From: Oscillospiraceae bacterium
GTDB lineage: Bacteria > Bacillota > Clostridia > Oscillospirales > CAG-272
Direction: 5' to 3'
Assembly (NCBI GenBank): GCA_015064415.1
Contig: SVSG01000017.1
Span: forward strand, 1-50,282
Length of the DNA: 50,282 nt
The notes beneath the pieces were generated by a model. That model saw only the letters and a program-made list of their open reading frames with translations, searched no databases and was not told where the DNA came from. Shown here one piece after another: positions 7,129 through 16,351 of the stretch. The translations under genes and the position numbers were made by a program. Each line of letters starts with the position of its first letter. The first letter of the stretch is position 1.

Positions 7129-8706
7129 ATGAAACCGTTAGCATATTTTGAATACGTACCGTGCGAAGGCGCGTCATTGTTTACGGTGGTCTGCTTGCCC
7201 CAAAAGGGTGAAAAATATCCCACCGTGATCTACCGCACGCCTTACGTGGATGCGGCTGAGGAGATGCCCCCGGAAGAGATCTGCGCGCAGAAGCTGGAGG
7301 AGTTTTCCTATTGGGTGGAAGCGGGCTATGCCGTTGTGTTTCAGCACTGTCGCGGGCGCGGCAAAAGTGACGGTGATTGCGTGCCGTATATTTACGAGCG
7401 CGAGGACGGCCTTGCTCTGCAGGCGTGGGTCAGAAAACAGCCGTTTTACAACGGGGAGCTGTTTTTGCGGGGCGGCAGCTACGGTGCCTCCGTGCATTTT
7501 GTGACGGCGCCGTTTGCACCGGACATCAAGGGCGTCACGCTGGAAAAACAGGATTGCGAGCGCTACAATTGCAATTATCGCAACGGATTTTACAAGGTCG
7601 GCTTGCACGGCGGCTGGTACGTCAGCATGTATAAGCGCAAAAGCATCCGACAAAAAAATTACGTTACGGACTGCTATCGCATGCTTCCGCTGTCTGATTT
7701 TTCAAAGAGCGTGTTTGGCGAGCACGCCGCGGATTTTGACGAGATCTTGCGTCATCCCGACAAAAACGATGCGTTCTGGCGTACGCGTTTTGGCGGTGGT
7801 GAGGCACATGACGCCATCAGGAACGCGGGGATCCCCGTGCTGCTTGTAACGGGCTTTTACGATATTTATACGGGCGGCGTGTTCGATATGTGGCGTGGGT
7901 TAGATGAAAAAACAAAGGACTTGTCAGCACTTGTCGTTTATCCTTTTGACCACAGCGGACTTGGCGCGCGCCAGCCGATCCCCTTTGAAAAGGGGGAGAT
8001 GGCAGAGGCGTTCGGGCGCTATGCGGTGCAGTGGTTTGATGCCATTCGCGGCAAGGGTGAATCGCCTTTTGCATGTGGCAAGGTGACGTATTATCAGTTG
8101 TTTGAAAACCGCTGGCAGTGTGATGATTTTTACACGGCGAACACTATGAAAAGGATCCCCTTGGGCAAGGGGCGTGTGACCTACACCTATAATCCTTACG
8201 CCCCTGCGACCTTCAAGGGTGGGCTTTCCGCAAACTTCGGCGGCACCGCTTTTCAGGATCCACCGCATACGCGCTACGATATCGTCAGCGTGTATACCTC
8301 CGAATTTGAAGAGGATACCCTTGTAAAAGGGAAGATCGGGGCTTCGCTCAAGGTCAGCTCGGATGCGGAGGACACCTGCTTTTACGTGCGCCTTAGCTTG
8401 TGCCGCGCGGATGGCGATCTCGGGCTGCGGGATGACATCAATCAGATCTCCAATTTTGATGCCGCGTACATGCCGGGCGGCGAGCTTGAGATGACGTTCT
8501 CTTTTGACGAGCACGCTTTTCTGATTAGAAAAGGGGAGAAGCTGCGCGTGGATATTTCCTCCTCGGCTTTCCCGTTCTACGTGCCGCATACCAATCGGCG
8601 TGGGCTGTTTTCCAAGCAGACTACAGCAAAGATCGCGCACAACACGGTGGTGTTGGAGGACTCTTATATCGAATTGCCGATCGTCGTTGAAAGGAGAGAA
8701 AAATGA
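7129..8706 (+). CDS. CocE/NonD-family serine hydrolase
   Basis: The 525-residue protein belongs to the alpha/beta-hydrolase group of cocaine esterase and X-Pro dipeptidyl peptidases, which split esters or amides. S117 in GGSYGAS is the nucleophile, D245 in GFYDIYTGG the likely acid, and H275 in PFDHSG the likely base. QHCRGRGKSDGD upstream is the usual oxyanion/Arg-Gly segment of the family. The C-terminal third (from about 340) is the beta-rich jelly-roll domain typical of the group. There is no signal peptide. GAGGTGA lies 4 bases before ATG. Its stop overlaps the next gene's start by 4 bases, so it heads an operon with two metallo-beta-lactamase-fold proteins. The natural substrate is unknown. 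Confidence 0.85.
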   Translation: MKPLAYFEYVPCEGASLFTVVCLPQKGEKYPTVIYRTPYVDAAEEMPPEEICAQKLEEFSYWVEAGYAVVFQHCRGRGKSDGDCVPYIYEREDGLALQAWVRKQPFYNGELFLRGGSYGASVHFVTAPFAPDIKGVTLEKQDCERYNCNYRNGFYKVGLHGGWYVSMYKRKSIRQKNYVTDCYRMLPLSDFSKSVFGEHAADFDEILRHPDKNDAFWRTRFGGGEAHDAIRNAGIPVLLVTGFYDIYTGGVFDMWRGLDEKTKDLSALVVYPFDHSGLGARQPIPFEKGEMAEAFGRYAVQWFDAIRGKGESPFACGKVTYYQLFENRWQCDDFYTANTMKRIPLGKGRVTYTYNPYAPATFKGGLSANFGGTAFQDPPHTRYDIVSVYTSEFEEDTLVKGKIGASLKVSSDAEDTCFYVRLSLCRADGDLGLRDDINQISNFDAAYMPGGELEMTFSFDEHAFLIRKGEKLRVDISSSAFPFYVPHTNRRGLFSKQTTAKIAHNTVVLEDSYIELPIVVERREK

Positions 8707-10244
8707 GTTGCTTGCAGATCCCCGCTTTTGGGGAAGAGAGCTTTTTTGAAAACCAAGAAAATGCAACCGCGCGCGTGTGGACGATCGCAAATGCGGCAGG
8801 GCTGTTTGATCGCTATTGCACGCTGTATCTGGAAAACGGTTATACACAAAAAGAATATGAAACGCGTGCGGGGCGGCGTTTTGCCGCGTTGCAAAAGGGG
8901 AGCGAAGGCGTATTTTTGAACGCTTACAGCGCCACGGACGAGCTTTGCATCGTACAGGAGGAAAACTGCCCTTATTTCGCTTATGAGGACCTTGCGGGCG
9001 AGGCGCTTTTCCCGCCGCAGATCACGCAGGTAAAGCTGAAGGATTACGGCATGTCCTACGTGATCCGTCTTTTCGACGGTCGCTTTGTTCTGATCGACGG
9101 CGGTTTTATTTACGATAGCGACTGCGATGCCCTACGCGAAACCCTGCTCGCGCAATCGGCGGGGAAAAAGCCCGTCATTGCCGCGTGGATCCTCACGCAT
9201 CAGCATGAGGATCATTTCCATTGCTTTTTGCGCTTCATGGAAAAATATGCGGGGGAGGCCGTGATCGAGAAGGTGCTTTTCAATTTCCCCGCGCACGATG
9301 ATTTTGCGCATTATCCCGAGCTTGCGCGTGACAACTCCAAGATCCCGGATTCGCGCAGCGTTTTGCGCATCCCGCAACTGTATGCATGGCTTGAAAAATA
9401 CGCTATTTCGACATTTACCCCCCATACGGGTCAAAAATACCGCGTTGGTGACGCCGAGATCGAGTTCCTTGCTTCGATGGACGACACCATCCACGTGACG
9501 CAAAACGGAAACGCCACCTCGCTTGTTTTTCGCATGGAGCTTGGCTCACAGGTGATCCTTTGGACGGCGGATGCGGGGTGCAGCTACGCGCGCCTTGACG
9601 AGCGATACGGCTGTGATCTGAGGGCGGATATTTTGCAGATCCCGCACCACGGCTTTCAAAGCGGCAAGGCAGATGCCGAGATCCGCACCTATGATCTGGT
9701 TGATCCTGCGGTGTGCTTGTTGCCCGCCTCCCGCTATGTGGCGTACACCTTTTTCTGCATGTATCGCGAGGGCACGCGCCATCTGATGCGCTCTCCCCGC
9801 GTGCGAGAGCTGATCGACGGCGAGGAGCAACGCACCATCGTGCTGCCTTACACGGCGCGGGAGGGGGCCTTTGCGGAGCGTGAGAGCTTTATGCGCCTTG
9901 GTGCGGAGAACAGCGGCGCGCGGAGCTGGGTCTTTACCAACCTTTCCACCGCCCGCCCCGAGGAGCTTTGCTTCACACTTCTGAACATGACCGTACTGCC
10001 CGTACGGGTGCGCGTGGAGCTTTATTTTGAGGACAAAAAGCAGGCCGTTCGCAGCTTGGAGACCGAGATTTTAGGAAGCAGCTTGAAAATATGCCCCCTG
10101 ACGGGTGGAGAAAACGCCGTTTTGCCCCCTGAAAGGCACCTGCACGGGAACGCCCCCCTTGCCGTGCGCTTTTTGTGTGACACCCCCATCGTGGTGTCGC
10201 ATCCAACGCACAACGCGGCGTATCATTCGACACAATATCAGTAA
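8703..10244 (+). CDS. Metallo-beta-lactamase-fold protein, long form
   Basis: The 513-residue protein carries the metal-binding motif T-H166-Q-H168-E-D170-H171 after a strand ending LIDGG, then WTADAG (about 281) and PHHGF (about 312). This order is typical of MBL-fold hydrolases of the ComEC/DNA-internalisation type. The first 100 residues form an extra N-terminal part with no recognised motif, and the last 130 look like an added beta-rich domain. No membrane segments are seen, so it is not ComEC itself. GGAG lies about 8 bases upstream of ATG, and the start overlaps the CocE-like gene by ATGA. Substrate unknown. Confidence 0.8.
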   Translation: MSCLQIPAFGEESFFENQENATARVWTIANAAGLFDRYCTLYLENGYTQKEYETRAGRRFAALQKGSEGVFLNAYSATDELCIVQEENCPYFAYEDLAGEALFPPQITQVKLKDYGMSYVIRLFDGRFVLIDGGFIYDSDCDALRETLLAQSAGKKPVIAAWILTHQHEDHFHCFLRFMEKYAGEAVIEKVLFNFPAHDDFAHYPELARDNSKIPDSRSVLRIPQLYAWLEKYAISTFTPHTGQKYRVGDAEIEFLASMDDTIHVTQNGNATSLVFRMELGSQVILWTADAGCSYARLDERYGCDLRADILQIPHHGFQSGKADAEIRTYDLVDPAVCLLPASRYVAYTFFCMYREGTRHLMRSPRVRELIDGEEQRTIVLPYTAREGAFAERESFMRLGAENSGARSWVFTNLSTARPEELCFTLLNMTVLPVRVRVELYFEDKKQAVRSLETEILGSSLKICPLTGGENAVLPPERHLHGNAPLAVRFLCDTPIVVSHPTHNAAYHSTQYQ

Positions 10245-10254
10245 GGAGAAAAAC

Positions 10255-11046
10255 ATGAAGAACTTTGAAAAGATCAGCGAGCATCTGTATCGCACCACGC
10301 TGTCCTATAAGGACATTTTTACCACCGTGTATCTGCTGGAGGCCGACACGGGCTACGTGCTGTTCGATGCGGCAAGTTTCGACGAGGATTTTGACATTCT
10401 GTACCCGATGCTCACACAAATGGGTGTGACGCGGGAGAATCTGAAGTACATCTTCATTTCCCACAACCACACCGACCACGCGGGCGGCCTCAAAAGATTG
10501 ATCACCGCTTTCCCCGAAACCACCATTGTGTCGCGTAGCGAAAAGCTGGCGCAAAAGTACGAAAATTACCGTGTTTTCGCACCCGTCTTGGGGGATATGC
10601 TGCTTGAAACCTTTCGCGTGATCCCGATCCCGGGGCACACGGCGGACAGCGCGGCGCTGTTTGACACGCGCACCAATACGCTGATCACAGGGGATTGCCT
10701 GCAGCTTTACGGCATCTGCGGGGCAGAGGACTGGGCCTCGAACATCAATTTCCCCACCGAGCATATGGAGGCGCTTCGCCGGCTGCGCGAGCTTCCCATC
10801 GAGGCGATCTACACCGCGCACGATTATTACCCCTACGACTATTTTGCCGTGGGCCGCGAGGCGGTCGCGCGCTATATTGACGCGTGCGTGGAGCCGCTTT
10901 TGCGCATGAAGGAGCTGATCCTTTCCAACCCCGAAGCAACCGATGCCGACGTACGCCTTTTGTATAACGCGGACGCGGGGCTCCCCACCGTGCGCGAGGC
11001 GGTCATCCGCGCGGTGCGTAAGTCCGTCGCGGAGGGCGCGCTGTGA
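10255..11046 (+). CDS. Metallo-beta-lactamase-fold hydrolase, short form
   Basis: A 263-residue soluble protein with the full MBL signature H70-N-H72-T-D74-H75-AGG, then GHTADS (about 128) and TGDCLQ (about 144), and a late histidine in YTAHDYYP. This is the pattern of glyoxalase-II-like hydrolases with two zinc ions. The start ATG 10255 is preceded by TAAGGAGA. A longer reading frame upstream lacks a ribosome site and overlaps the previous gene. It follows the long MBL protein by 10 bases and is unlike it outside the metal motif. The last bases overlap the next gene (GTGA). Confidence 0.85.
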   Translation: MKNFEKISEHLYRTTLSYKDIFTTVYLLEADTGYVLFDAASFDEDFDILYPMLTQMGVTRENLKYIFISHNHTDHAGGLKRLITAFPETTIVSRSEKLAQKYENYRVFAPVLGDMLLETFRVIPIPGHTADSAALFDTRTNTLITGDCLQLYGICGAEDWASNINFPTEHMEALRRLRELPIEAIYTAHDYYPYDYFAVGREAVARYIDACVEPLLRMKELILSNPEATDADVRLLYNADAGLPTVREAVIRAVRKSVAEGAL

Positions 11047-11591
11047 ACGCCGACAAAAGAAGACTGAACAAGGCACTTGTGCGCGAAGATCTGAAAAAGC
11101 GTTTGCAGGGGCATACTTTGTTTCTCTCCGTCTTCGGAATCGGCGGGGGCGCGTGCATTGCCTTCATTATTTTCATTGTCTTGCAATATTCCTATATTTT
11201 TGCGATCATTTTCGGTGTTATCACGCTGCCCTTTGCCGTGTTACTGGGAACGGAGCTTTATCTTTGGATCAAAACCTACCTCACGCTGAAAAAAGGACGC
11301 TTCCATATAGAAAAGGATACGTTTTCGCACTGTATCCGTGCAGGTACCTCCAGGGCACACTATAAGATTTCTGTTGGAAGCTTTCTGAATTTTCCGCGCT
11401 TCGAGGGGAAGCACAGCCATCCCGAAAGTTACTATTTTGATAGATGCGGTAAGGTCGACACCTATTTTGCCGATGCTCGCTACCTCACAAAAGGGATGGA
11501 GGTGTATCTGGTGGTGTTGGATGCCACAGGCGAGGTGGTCGCCCCCTTTTACGAGGCCAGATTTTATGAATTGGTGAAGGAAGAAGAGTAA
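11043..11591 (+). CDS. Small membrane protein of unknown function
   Basis: A 182-residue protein starting at GTG that overlaps the upstream stop by 4 bases. Two hydrophobic helices (about 25-47 and 50-75) form a hairpin. A basic N-terminus precedes them and a beta-rich cytoplasmic domain of about 105 residues follows. No enzyme motif is seen. It ends the operon that begins at 7129. I do not recognise the family. Confidence 0.7.
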   Translation: MNADKRRLNKALVREDLKKRLQGHTLFLSVFGIGGGACIAFIIFIVLQYSYIFAIIFGVITLPFAVLLGTELYLWIKTYLTLKKGRFHIEKDTFSHCIRAGTSRAHYKISVGSFLNFPRFEGKHSHPESYYFDRCGKVDTYFADARYLTKGMEVYLVVLDATGEVVAPFYEARFYELVKEEE

Positions 11592-11617
11592 ATTGCCAAA
11601 TATTTGATGAAAAGCTA

Positions 11618-11645
11618 TTGCAAAATCAAAAAAACGTGCTATAAT
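11618..11645 (+). promoter_or_regulatory. Promoter of the YcxB-like gene
   Basis: TTGCAA (11618-11623), 16-bp spacer, TATAAT (11640-11645). Confidence 0.7.
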
Positions 11646-11684
11646 GATGTTGCGTGCCCCATTTTAACATAAGAGGTGCTTATC

Positions 11685-12236
11685 ATGAAATATTCCTTCG
11701 ACGTGATGCTTGAGGAAAACGATTACTATGAGTTCAACAAATTCTGGATGCTGAAATCGCATTACGGAAAGCGCAACATTCTCAGTATTCGCGTGATGAT
11801 CGGCGTGATGATCCTTGCCGTGATGGCCTTTTCACTCTTTCTTGGCAAATTCACCGCCGCGGCGTTCCTTGGCATGATCCCCTTCGCTGTCATTCTGGTG
11901 GTCGTTCAGCTTTTGATCAATCCCTTTTTTGCGATGATGCTGAAAAGCCAGATGAAGCAAATGAAAAAAAGCGGCAAGATGCCCTTTTCCGCCGTTTCCC
12001 TGATCGCCTTTTACGAGGACCGTTTTGAGGAAAACACCGCAGAGGGGAAGGCCGAGCATCCCTATACCGCTCTGGAGCGCGTCAGCGCCGTGGAGGGGAA
12101 GATGGTGTATCTGCACATCAACAACGTGATGGCGTATCTGATCCCGTACAAGTCCTTTGCAGACGGGGCGCAGTACGAGGAGTTCCTCGCCTTCCTTTCG
12201 CAGAAGTGCGAAAAGATCGACCGTTATAAAAAGTAA
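11685..12236 (+). CDS. YcxB-like membrane protein
   Basis: A 183-residue protein with an N-terminal beta segment (YSFDVMLEENDYYEFNKFWML), two membrane helices (about 35-57 and 60-84), and a C-terminal domain with IAFYEDRFEE and a YTALERVSAVEGKMVYL stretch. This is the layout of YcxB-like proteins (PF14317), whose role is unknown. AAGAGGTG lies before ATG 11685; a GTG nine bases earlier would overlap that site. The last codons (Lys-Lys-stop) are part of the palindromic terminator shared with the convergent gene. Confidence 0.75.
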   Translation: MKYSFDVMLEENDYYEFNKFWMLKSHYGKRNILSIRVMIGVMILAVMAFSLFLGKFTAAAFLGMIPFAVILVVVQLLINPFFAMMLKSQMKQMKKSGKMPFSAVSLIAFYEDRFEENTAEGKAEHPYTALERVSAVEGKMVYLHINNVMAYLIPYKSFADGAQYEEFLAFLSQKCEKIDRYKK

Positions 12237-12275
12237 AGAAAAAGGCGGCACGTGCCGCCTTTTTCTTTACTTTTT
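12228..12275. terminator. Shared 48-bp palindromic terminator
   Basis: The arms are almost perfectly complementary for 24 bases around the centre at 12251/12252 (GGCGGCAC|GTGCCGCC), with AAAAAG/CTTTTT tracts outside. Both convergent genes end inside it: the stop at 12234-12236 on the plus strand and at 12267-12269 on the minus strand. Confidence 0.9.
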
Positions 12276-13226
12276 TTCATCTGCGAGTTGCGCCGCGCGG
12301 TCGCGTTTGATGGCAATGTAGCTGACCCCGATCATTCGGGCAAGGATAAAGACAAGGCCGATCACGTGATACGTTTGCAGCGTCTCACCACCAAGCAGCA
12401 TCCCGACCCCCACTGTGACGAAGGTGGAGATGCCGCCGAAGGCGGCCATCGTGGAGCTTTGCATTCGCCCCAGGGCAAAATTGTTCATGCCCGTTGCCAC
12501 AATGGTGGAAAGAATGGCAAGGAAGGCAAAGCCGAGAAGGTTGTTCCAATCAAAGTAAGGATCAAAGTAGTGCAGGATATCTCCCGCAAACAGATGCCGC
12601 ACCACGTTGACCGCATTAAAGACCACAGCACCCAGCATGCAGGAAACGTAGGTGACCTCCATCGCGCCGAAGCTGCGCGAGGACTTGCGCGAAAAGACCG
12701 AGAACAGCGACCCCGAGATCACGGTGAGGATCAAAAAGAGGATGCCAAGGACGCTGTCCTTGCCCGATGCCGTGTCGGTGTTCACGGCAATGTAGATCGC
12801 ACCGAAAATGCCAAGCCCCAAAAAGATCTTTTGCGCCGTCGTGCTGCTTTCCTTCAAAAAGATCATTTCAAAGATGCAGCTGGTCACGGCACTGAGCGAT
12901 AGGATCACGCCTGCCGTGATGTTGGAGGACATCGAAACGCCAAGCGTTTCAAAAAGCATATAAAGCACCGGCTCGAAAAGTGCTGTAAGCAGTACGTTTT
13001 TTAACACCGCCTTGCGCGGGCTTTGTCCGAAAAAGTCCTTCACGCCCACTTGAATTTTGCACACACGCGTAATTTTTAACAGCCAGAAGACCACCGCGCT
13101 CATCAGAAAGCGGAGTGCCAGCACGTCCAGCACGTCGGTGCTTTCCGTCAACTCACCCGTGAAGAAAACGGTGGTGCCGTACACCGCGTTTTTGAGTATA
13201 GCGAACAGATAAGCAAGAAACGTCAA
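12267..13226 (-). CDS. DMT/EamA-type transporter
   Basis: A 319-residue, very hydrophobic protein with about ten membrane helices in two homologous halves. An early conserved segment (ALRFLMSAVVFWLL) and a C-terminal half with GISTFVTVGVGMLLGGETLQ are typical of drug/metabolite transporters of the EamA group. Such proteins move small metabolites across the membrane; the substrate cannot be told. The start is TTG at 13226, with AAAGGAGGG 7 bases upstream, a strong enough site to prefer it over any internal ATG. A -10 like TATAAT (minus strand, 13259-13264) lies upstream with a weak -35. Confidence 0.85.
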   Translation of the reverse strand: MTFLAYLFAILKNAVYGTTVFFTGELTESTDVLDVLALRFLMSAVVFWLLKITRVCKIQVGVKDFFGQSPRKAVLKNVLLTALFEPVLYMLFETLGVSMSSNITAGVILSLSAVTSCIFEMIFLKESSTTAQKIFLGLGIFGAIYIAVNTDTASGKDSVLGILFLILTVISGSLFSVFSRKSSRSFGAMEVTYVSCMLGAVVFNAVNVVRHLFAGDILHYFDPYFDWNNLLGFAFLAILSTIVATGMNNFALGRMQSSTMAAFGGISTFVTVGVGMLLGGETLQTYHVIGLVFILARMIGVSYIAIKRDRAAQLADEKK

Positions 13227-13511
13227 TCCGTTTCCCTCCTTTTTGAAAAGATAGAATCATTATAGCACATTTCGGGGAAAAAGAATAGCAAAAAATTGCT
13301 TTGAGGACGCGAATTTTGCATTTTCTTGGCAGGATGGAAAAGGGAATTCCTTTTTCGGTGCGGCCATGCGGGCACACCGAAAGTCCGTCCGCTATTTTGT
13401 GAAAAAACGGCACCTGCCAACGCTCCCGCCACGGATGACAAAAAAATGTAATCGTTTTTTGACGGCAGGATTTTTCTTGCTGTCTTTTTTTGCTTTTTTG
13501 CGCGTAAAAGA
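13227..13511. other. Divergent intergenic region
   Basis: No gene is seen between the transporter and the dehydrogenase operon. It holds a minus-strand -10 (TATAAT, 13259-13264), a stem TTCGGTG/CACCGAA spanning about 13353-13380, and a palindrome around GGGAATTCC near 13343. The rest shows no recognisable site. Confidence 0.5.
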
Positions 13512-13540
13512 TTGACAAGTGCTACAAATAGTGATACAAT
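13512..13540 (+). promoter_or_regulatory. Promoter of the dehydrogenase complex operon
   Basis: TTGACA (13512-13517), 17-bp spacer, TACAAT (13535-13540). Confidence 0.8.
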
Positions 13541-13599
13541 AATTATGTATGAAATATCGGCGCGTGCGCCGAAGCAAAATGAAGAAAGGAACATACAAA

Positions 13600-14937
13600 A
13601 TGGCAACACTGGTAATCATGCCCCGTCAGGGACAAAGCGTGGAGAGCTGTGTGATCACCGCCTTCAACAAAAAGGTCGGCGACACCGTGGAAAAGGGAGA
13701 GGTGCTCTTCTCTTATGAGACGGACAAATCCTCCTTTGACGAGCCCGCACCCGAATCGGGCAAAATTCTGGCAATCTTCCGCGAGGAGGGAGACGACGTC
13801 CCCTGCCTTGAAAACGTACTGGTGATCGGTGCCGAGGGCGAGGATATCTCCGCGTTCGTGCCCGCAGCAGAAGCCGCTCCCGCAGAGGCAGCACCCGCCC
13901 CCGTGGCAGAGGCCGCTCCCGCAACCACCCCGACCGCTCCCGTGGCCGAGGCAACTGCAACCGCCGCTGTCGGTGGCATGTCCATCTCCCCCCGTGCAAG
14001 AATGCTGGCTGAAAAGACCAACGCTGACCTTCTGAAGGCGGTTCCCACCGGCCCCAACGGCCGCATCATCGAGCGTGACGTGCAAAAGCTTCTGGATCAG
14101 GGCTTTACCGTCTCCGCCGCCGCCAAGGACGGCTACACCGCAGCTGTCGAGGGCACCGGCATCAACGGCAAGGTGATGCTTGGCGATCTGAACGCCGCTC
14201 CCGCCACCGAGGCAGCACCCGCCGCTCCCGTTGTGGCAGGCCCCGAGTACGAGGACGTCAAGATGCCCAACATCCGCAAGATCATTGCCAAGCAGATGTG
14301 CGCATCCCTCAACGGTATGGCTCAGCTGACCTTCAACTCTTCCTTCGATGCCACCAAGATCCTTGCCCTGCGCAAGTCTTTGAAGGCAGGCGCCGAGAAG
14401 ATGGGTCTTGCCAACATTACCATCAACGATATCATTCTGTACGCCGTTTCCCGCGTGATCCTCAATCACAAGGGTCTCAACGCACATTGCCTTGACGACA
14501 CCATGCGTTACTTCAACACCGTCAACCTTGGCATCGCCGTGGACACCGAGCGCGGTCTGATGGTTCCCACCGTCTTCCACGCTGAGAAGATGTCCCTCAA
14601 CGAGATCTCCAAGGCCGCCAAGTCCGTCATTTCCGAGGCACAGGCTGGCAAGATCAATCCCGATCTTCTGAAGGGCGCGACCTTCACCATCTCCAACCTT
14701 GGCTCTCTTGGCATCGAGTCCTTCACGCCCATCGTGAATCCTCCCCAGACCGGTATCCTTGGCGTGGACTGCGTCACCTACCGTGTGAAGGAAGTCAACG
14801 GCGAGTTCGTGAACTATCCCGCTATGGGCCTGTCCCTTACGGTCGACCACCGCGTGCTGGACGGTGCTGACGCCGCTCGCTTCCTCAAGGACATCGGCTT
14901 CGCACTGGAGAACATCGACCTTCTGATGGCGAAATAA
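13600..14937 (+). CDS. pdhC: Dihydrolipoamide acyltransferase (E2) of a 2-oxoacid dehydrogenase
   Basis: The 445-residue E2 core subunit passes the acyl group from lipoate to coenzyme A. The N-terminal lipoyl domain (1-80) has K43 in ETDKSSF as the lipoylation site. An Ala/Pro linker (about 86-126) follows, then a peripheral-subunit-binding domain (ISPRARMLAEKTNADL, about 128-165), a second Ala/Pro linker, and the catalytic domain. The catalytic domain ends with D416-H417-R-V-L-D421-G, the active-site motif. ATG 13600 is set by GAAAGGA 9 bases upstream. It is the first gene of the operon E2-E3-E1. Codon use is strongly biased, as in highly expressed genes. Pyruvate is the likely substrate of the complex, but branched-chain acids or acetoin cannot be excluded. 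Confidence 0.88.
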   Translation: MATLVIMPRQGQSVESCVITAFNKKVGDTVEKGEVLFSYETDKSSFDEPAPESGKILAIFREEGDDVPCLENVLVIGAEGEDISAFVPAAEAAPAEAAPAPVAEAAPATTPTAPVAEATATAAVGGMSISPRARMLAEKTNADLLKAVPTGPNGRIIERDVQKLLDQGFTVSAAAKDGYTAAVEGTGINGKVMLGDLNAAPATEAAPAAPVVAGPEYEDVKMPNIRKIIAKQMCASLNGMAQLTFNSSFDATKILALRKSLKAGAEKMGLANITINDIILYAVSRVILNHKGLNAHCLDDTMRYFNTVNLGIAVDTERGLMVPTVFHAEKMSLNEISKAAKSVISEAQAGKINPDLLKGATFTISNLGSLGIESFTPIVNPPQTGILGVDCVTYRVKEVNGEFVNYPAMGLSLTVDHRVLDGADAARFLKDIGFALENIDLLMAK

Positions 14938-14951
14938 GGAGGGAATCGACA

Positions 14952-16310
14952 ATGTATGATCTGATCATTCTGGGCGGCGGCCCTGCCGGTTATAACGCCG
15001 CTGAGCGTGCCGGCCACGCAGGACTCAAGACCCTTGTCATCGAGGAGCGTGCCCTTGGCGGCGTGTGCCTCAACGAGGGCTGTATCCCCACCAAAACGCT
15101 TCTTTACTCCGCAAAGATCTATGATTACGCCAAGCACGGCCCGGATTACGGCGTGACCTTCGGCTCCGCCTCCATCGACCACGGCTTCGTGGTGGAAAGA
15201 AAGAACAAGGTCGTCAAGCAGCTGGTTTCCGGCGTTGGCGCCAAGCTGAAGAAGTCCGGCGTTGAGGTGGTCAAGGCCACCGCTACCATCAAGGAGCGCA
15301 ACGCCGAGGGCTTCGTGGTCGTGGCTGAGGGCAAGGAGTACGTCGGCAAGCAGTTGCTGATCTGCACCGGCTCCTCCGCAGCGGTACCTCCCATCGACGG
15401 CTTGAAGGAGTCTTTGGCATCCGGCTACGCCCTTACCAACCGTGAGGTGCTGGATCTGAAGGAGCTTCCCAAAGAAATCGTCATTGTGGGCGGCGGTGTC
15501 ATCGGTCTTGAGATGGCATCCTACTTCAACTCCGTGGGCGCAAAGGTCTACGTGGTGGAGATGATGAACAAGATCGCAGGTCCTGTGGACAGCGAGATCT
15601 CCACGATGCTGCAGAAGGAATATGCCGCACGCGGCGTCGAGTTCATCCTCGGTGCCAAGGTGGTCTCCATCAAGGATAAGTCCGTTTCCTACGAGAAGGA
15701 CGGCAAGATCACGACCATCAAGTCGGACTACGCGCTGGTTTCCATCGGCCGCCGTCCGAGAACCGCAGGCCTTGGCTGTGAGAACATCGGCCTTGTGCTG
15801 GAGCGCGGTGCCATCGTGACCAACGAGTACGGCAAGACCAACGTGCCCGGCGTGTGGGCAGCAGGTGACGTGAACGGCAAATCCATGCTGGCACACACCG
15901 CTTACCGCGAGGGCGAGGTCTGCATCAATAACATTCTCGGCAAGAAGGATCGCATCAACTATAACTCGATCCCCTCTGTCATCTACACCAACCCCGAGGT
16001 CGCTTGCGTGGGCGAGACCGCAGATACCGTGAAGGCAAAGGGCCTGGACGCCAGCGTGCAGACCGTGACCCTCAAGTACAGCGGCCGTTACATCGCCGAG
16101 AACGAGCACGGCAACGGCGTGGTGAAGATCATCACCGACAACAAGCACCATAACATCATCGGCGTGACGATGATCGGCACCTACGCGTCCGAAATCATCT
16201 ACGGCGCCGCCATGATGGTGGAGACCGAGATGCGCGTTGCTGACGTGCAGAAGCTGGTCTTCCCGCATCCCACGGTCTGCGAGGTCATTCGCGAGGCCAT
16301 GTTCCTCTGA
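14952..16310 (+). CDS. lpdA: Dihydrolipoyl dehydrogenase (E3)
   Basis: The 452-residue flavoprotein reoxidises dihydrolipoate and reduces NAD+. The FAD site is GGGPAGYNAAERAG near the N-terminus. The redox pair is C39/C44 in GGVCLNEGCIPTK. The NAD-binding GGGVIGLEMA lies near 181, and the catalytic histidine is H439 in FPHPTVCE. The length is normal for the family. The gene lies 14 bases after E2, with AGGAGGGA before its ATG, and is followed by E1, so it serves this complex. It lacks the N-terminal lipoyl domain seen in some clostridial E3 proteins. Confidence 0.95.
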   Translation: MYDLIILGGGPAGYNAAERAGHAGLKTLVIEERALGGVCLNEGCIPTKTLLYSAKIYDYAKHGPDYGVTFGSASIDHGFVVERKNKVVKQLVSGVGAKLKKSGVEVVKATATIKERNAEGFVVVAEGKEYVGKQLLICTGSSAAVPPIDGLKESLASGYALTNREVLDLKELPKEIVIVGGGVIGLEMASYFNSVGAKVYVVEMMNKIAGPVDSEISTMLQKEYAARGVEFILGAKVVSIKDKSVSYEKDGKITTIKSDYALVSIGRRPRTAGLGCENIGLVLERGAIVTNEYGKTNVPGVWAAGDVNGKSMLAHTAYREGEVCINNILGKKDRINYNSIPSVIYTNPEVACVGETADTVKAKGLDASVQTVTLKYSGRYIAENEHGNGVVKIITDNKHHNIIGVTMIGTYASEIIYGAAMMVETEMRVADVQKLVFPHPTVCEVIREAMFL

Positions 16311-16351
16311 TTTCCAAAATAAGTAAAATATAAAAAAAGGAGATAAAGACA

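Noticed and set aside
13543-14952. 469-residue minus-strand frame opposite E2
   Set aside because: Gly/Cys/His-rich shadow of the Ala/Pro linkers; no start signal.
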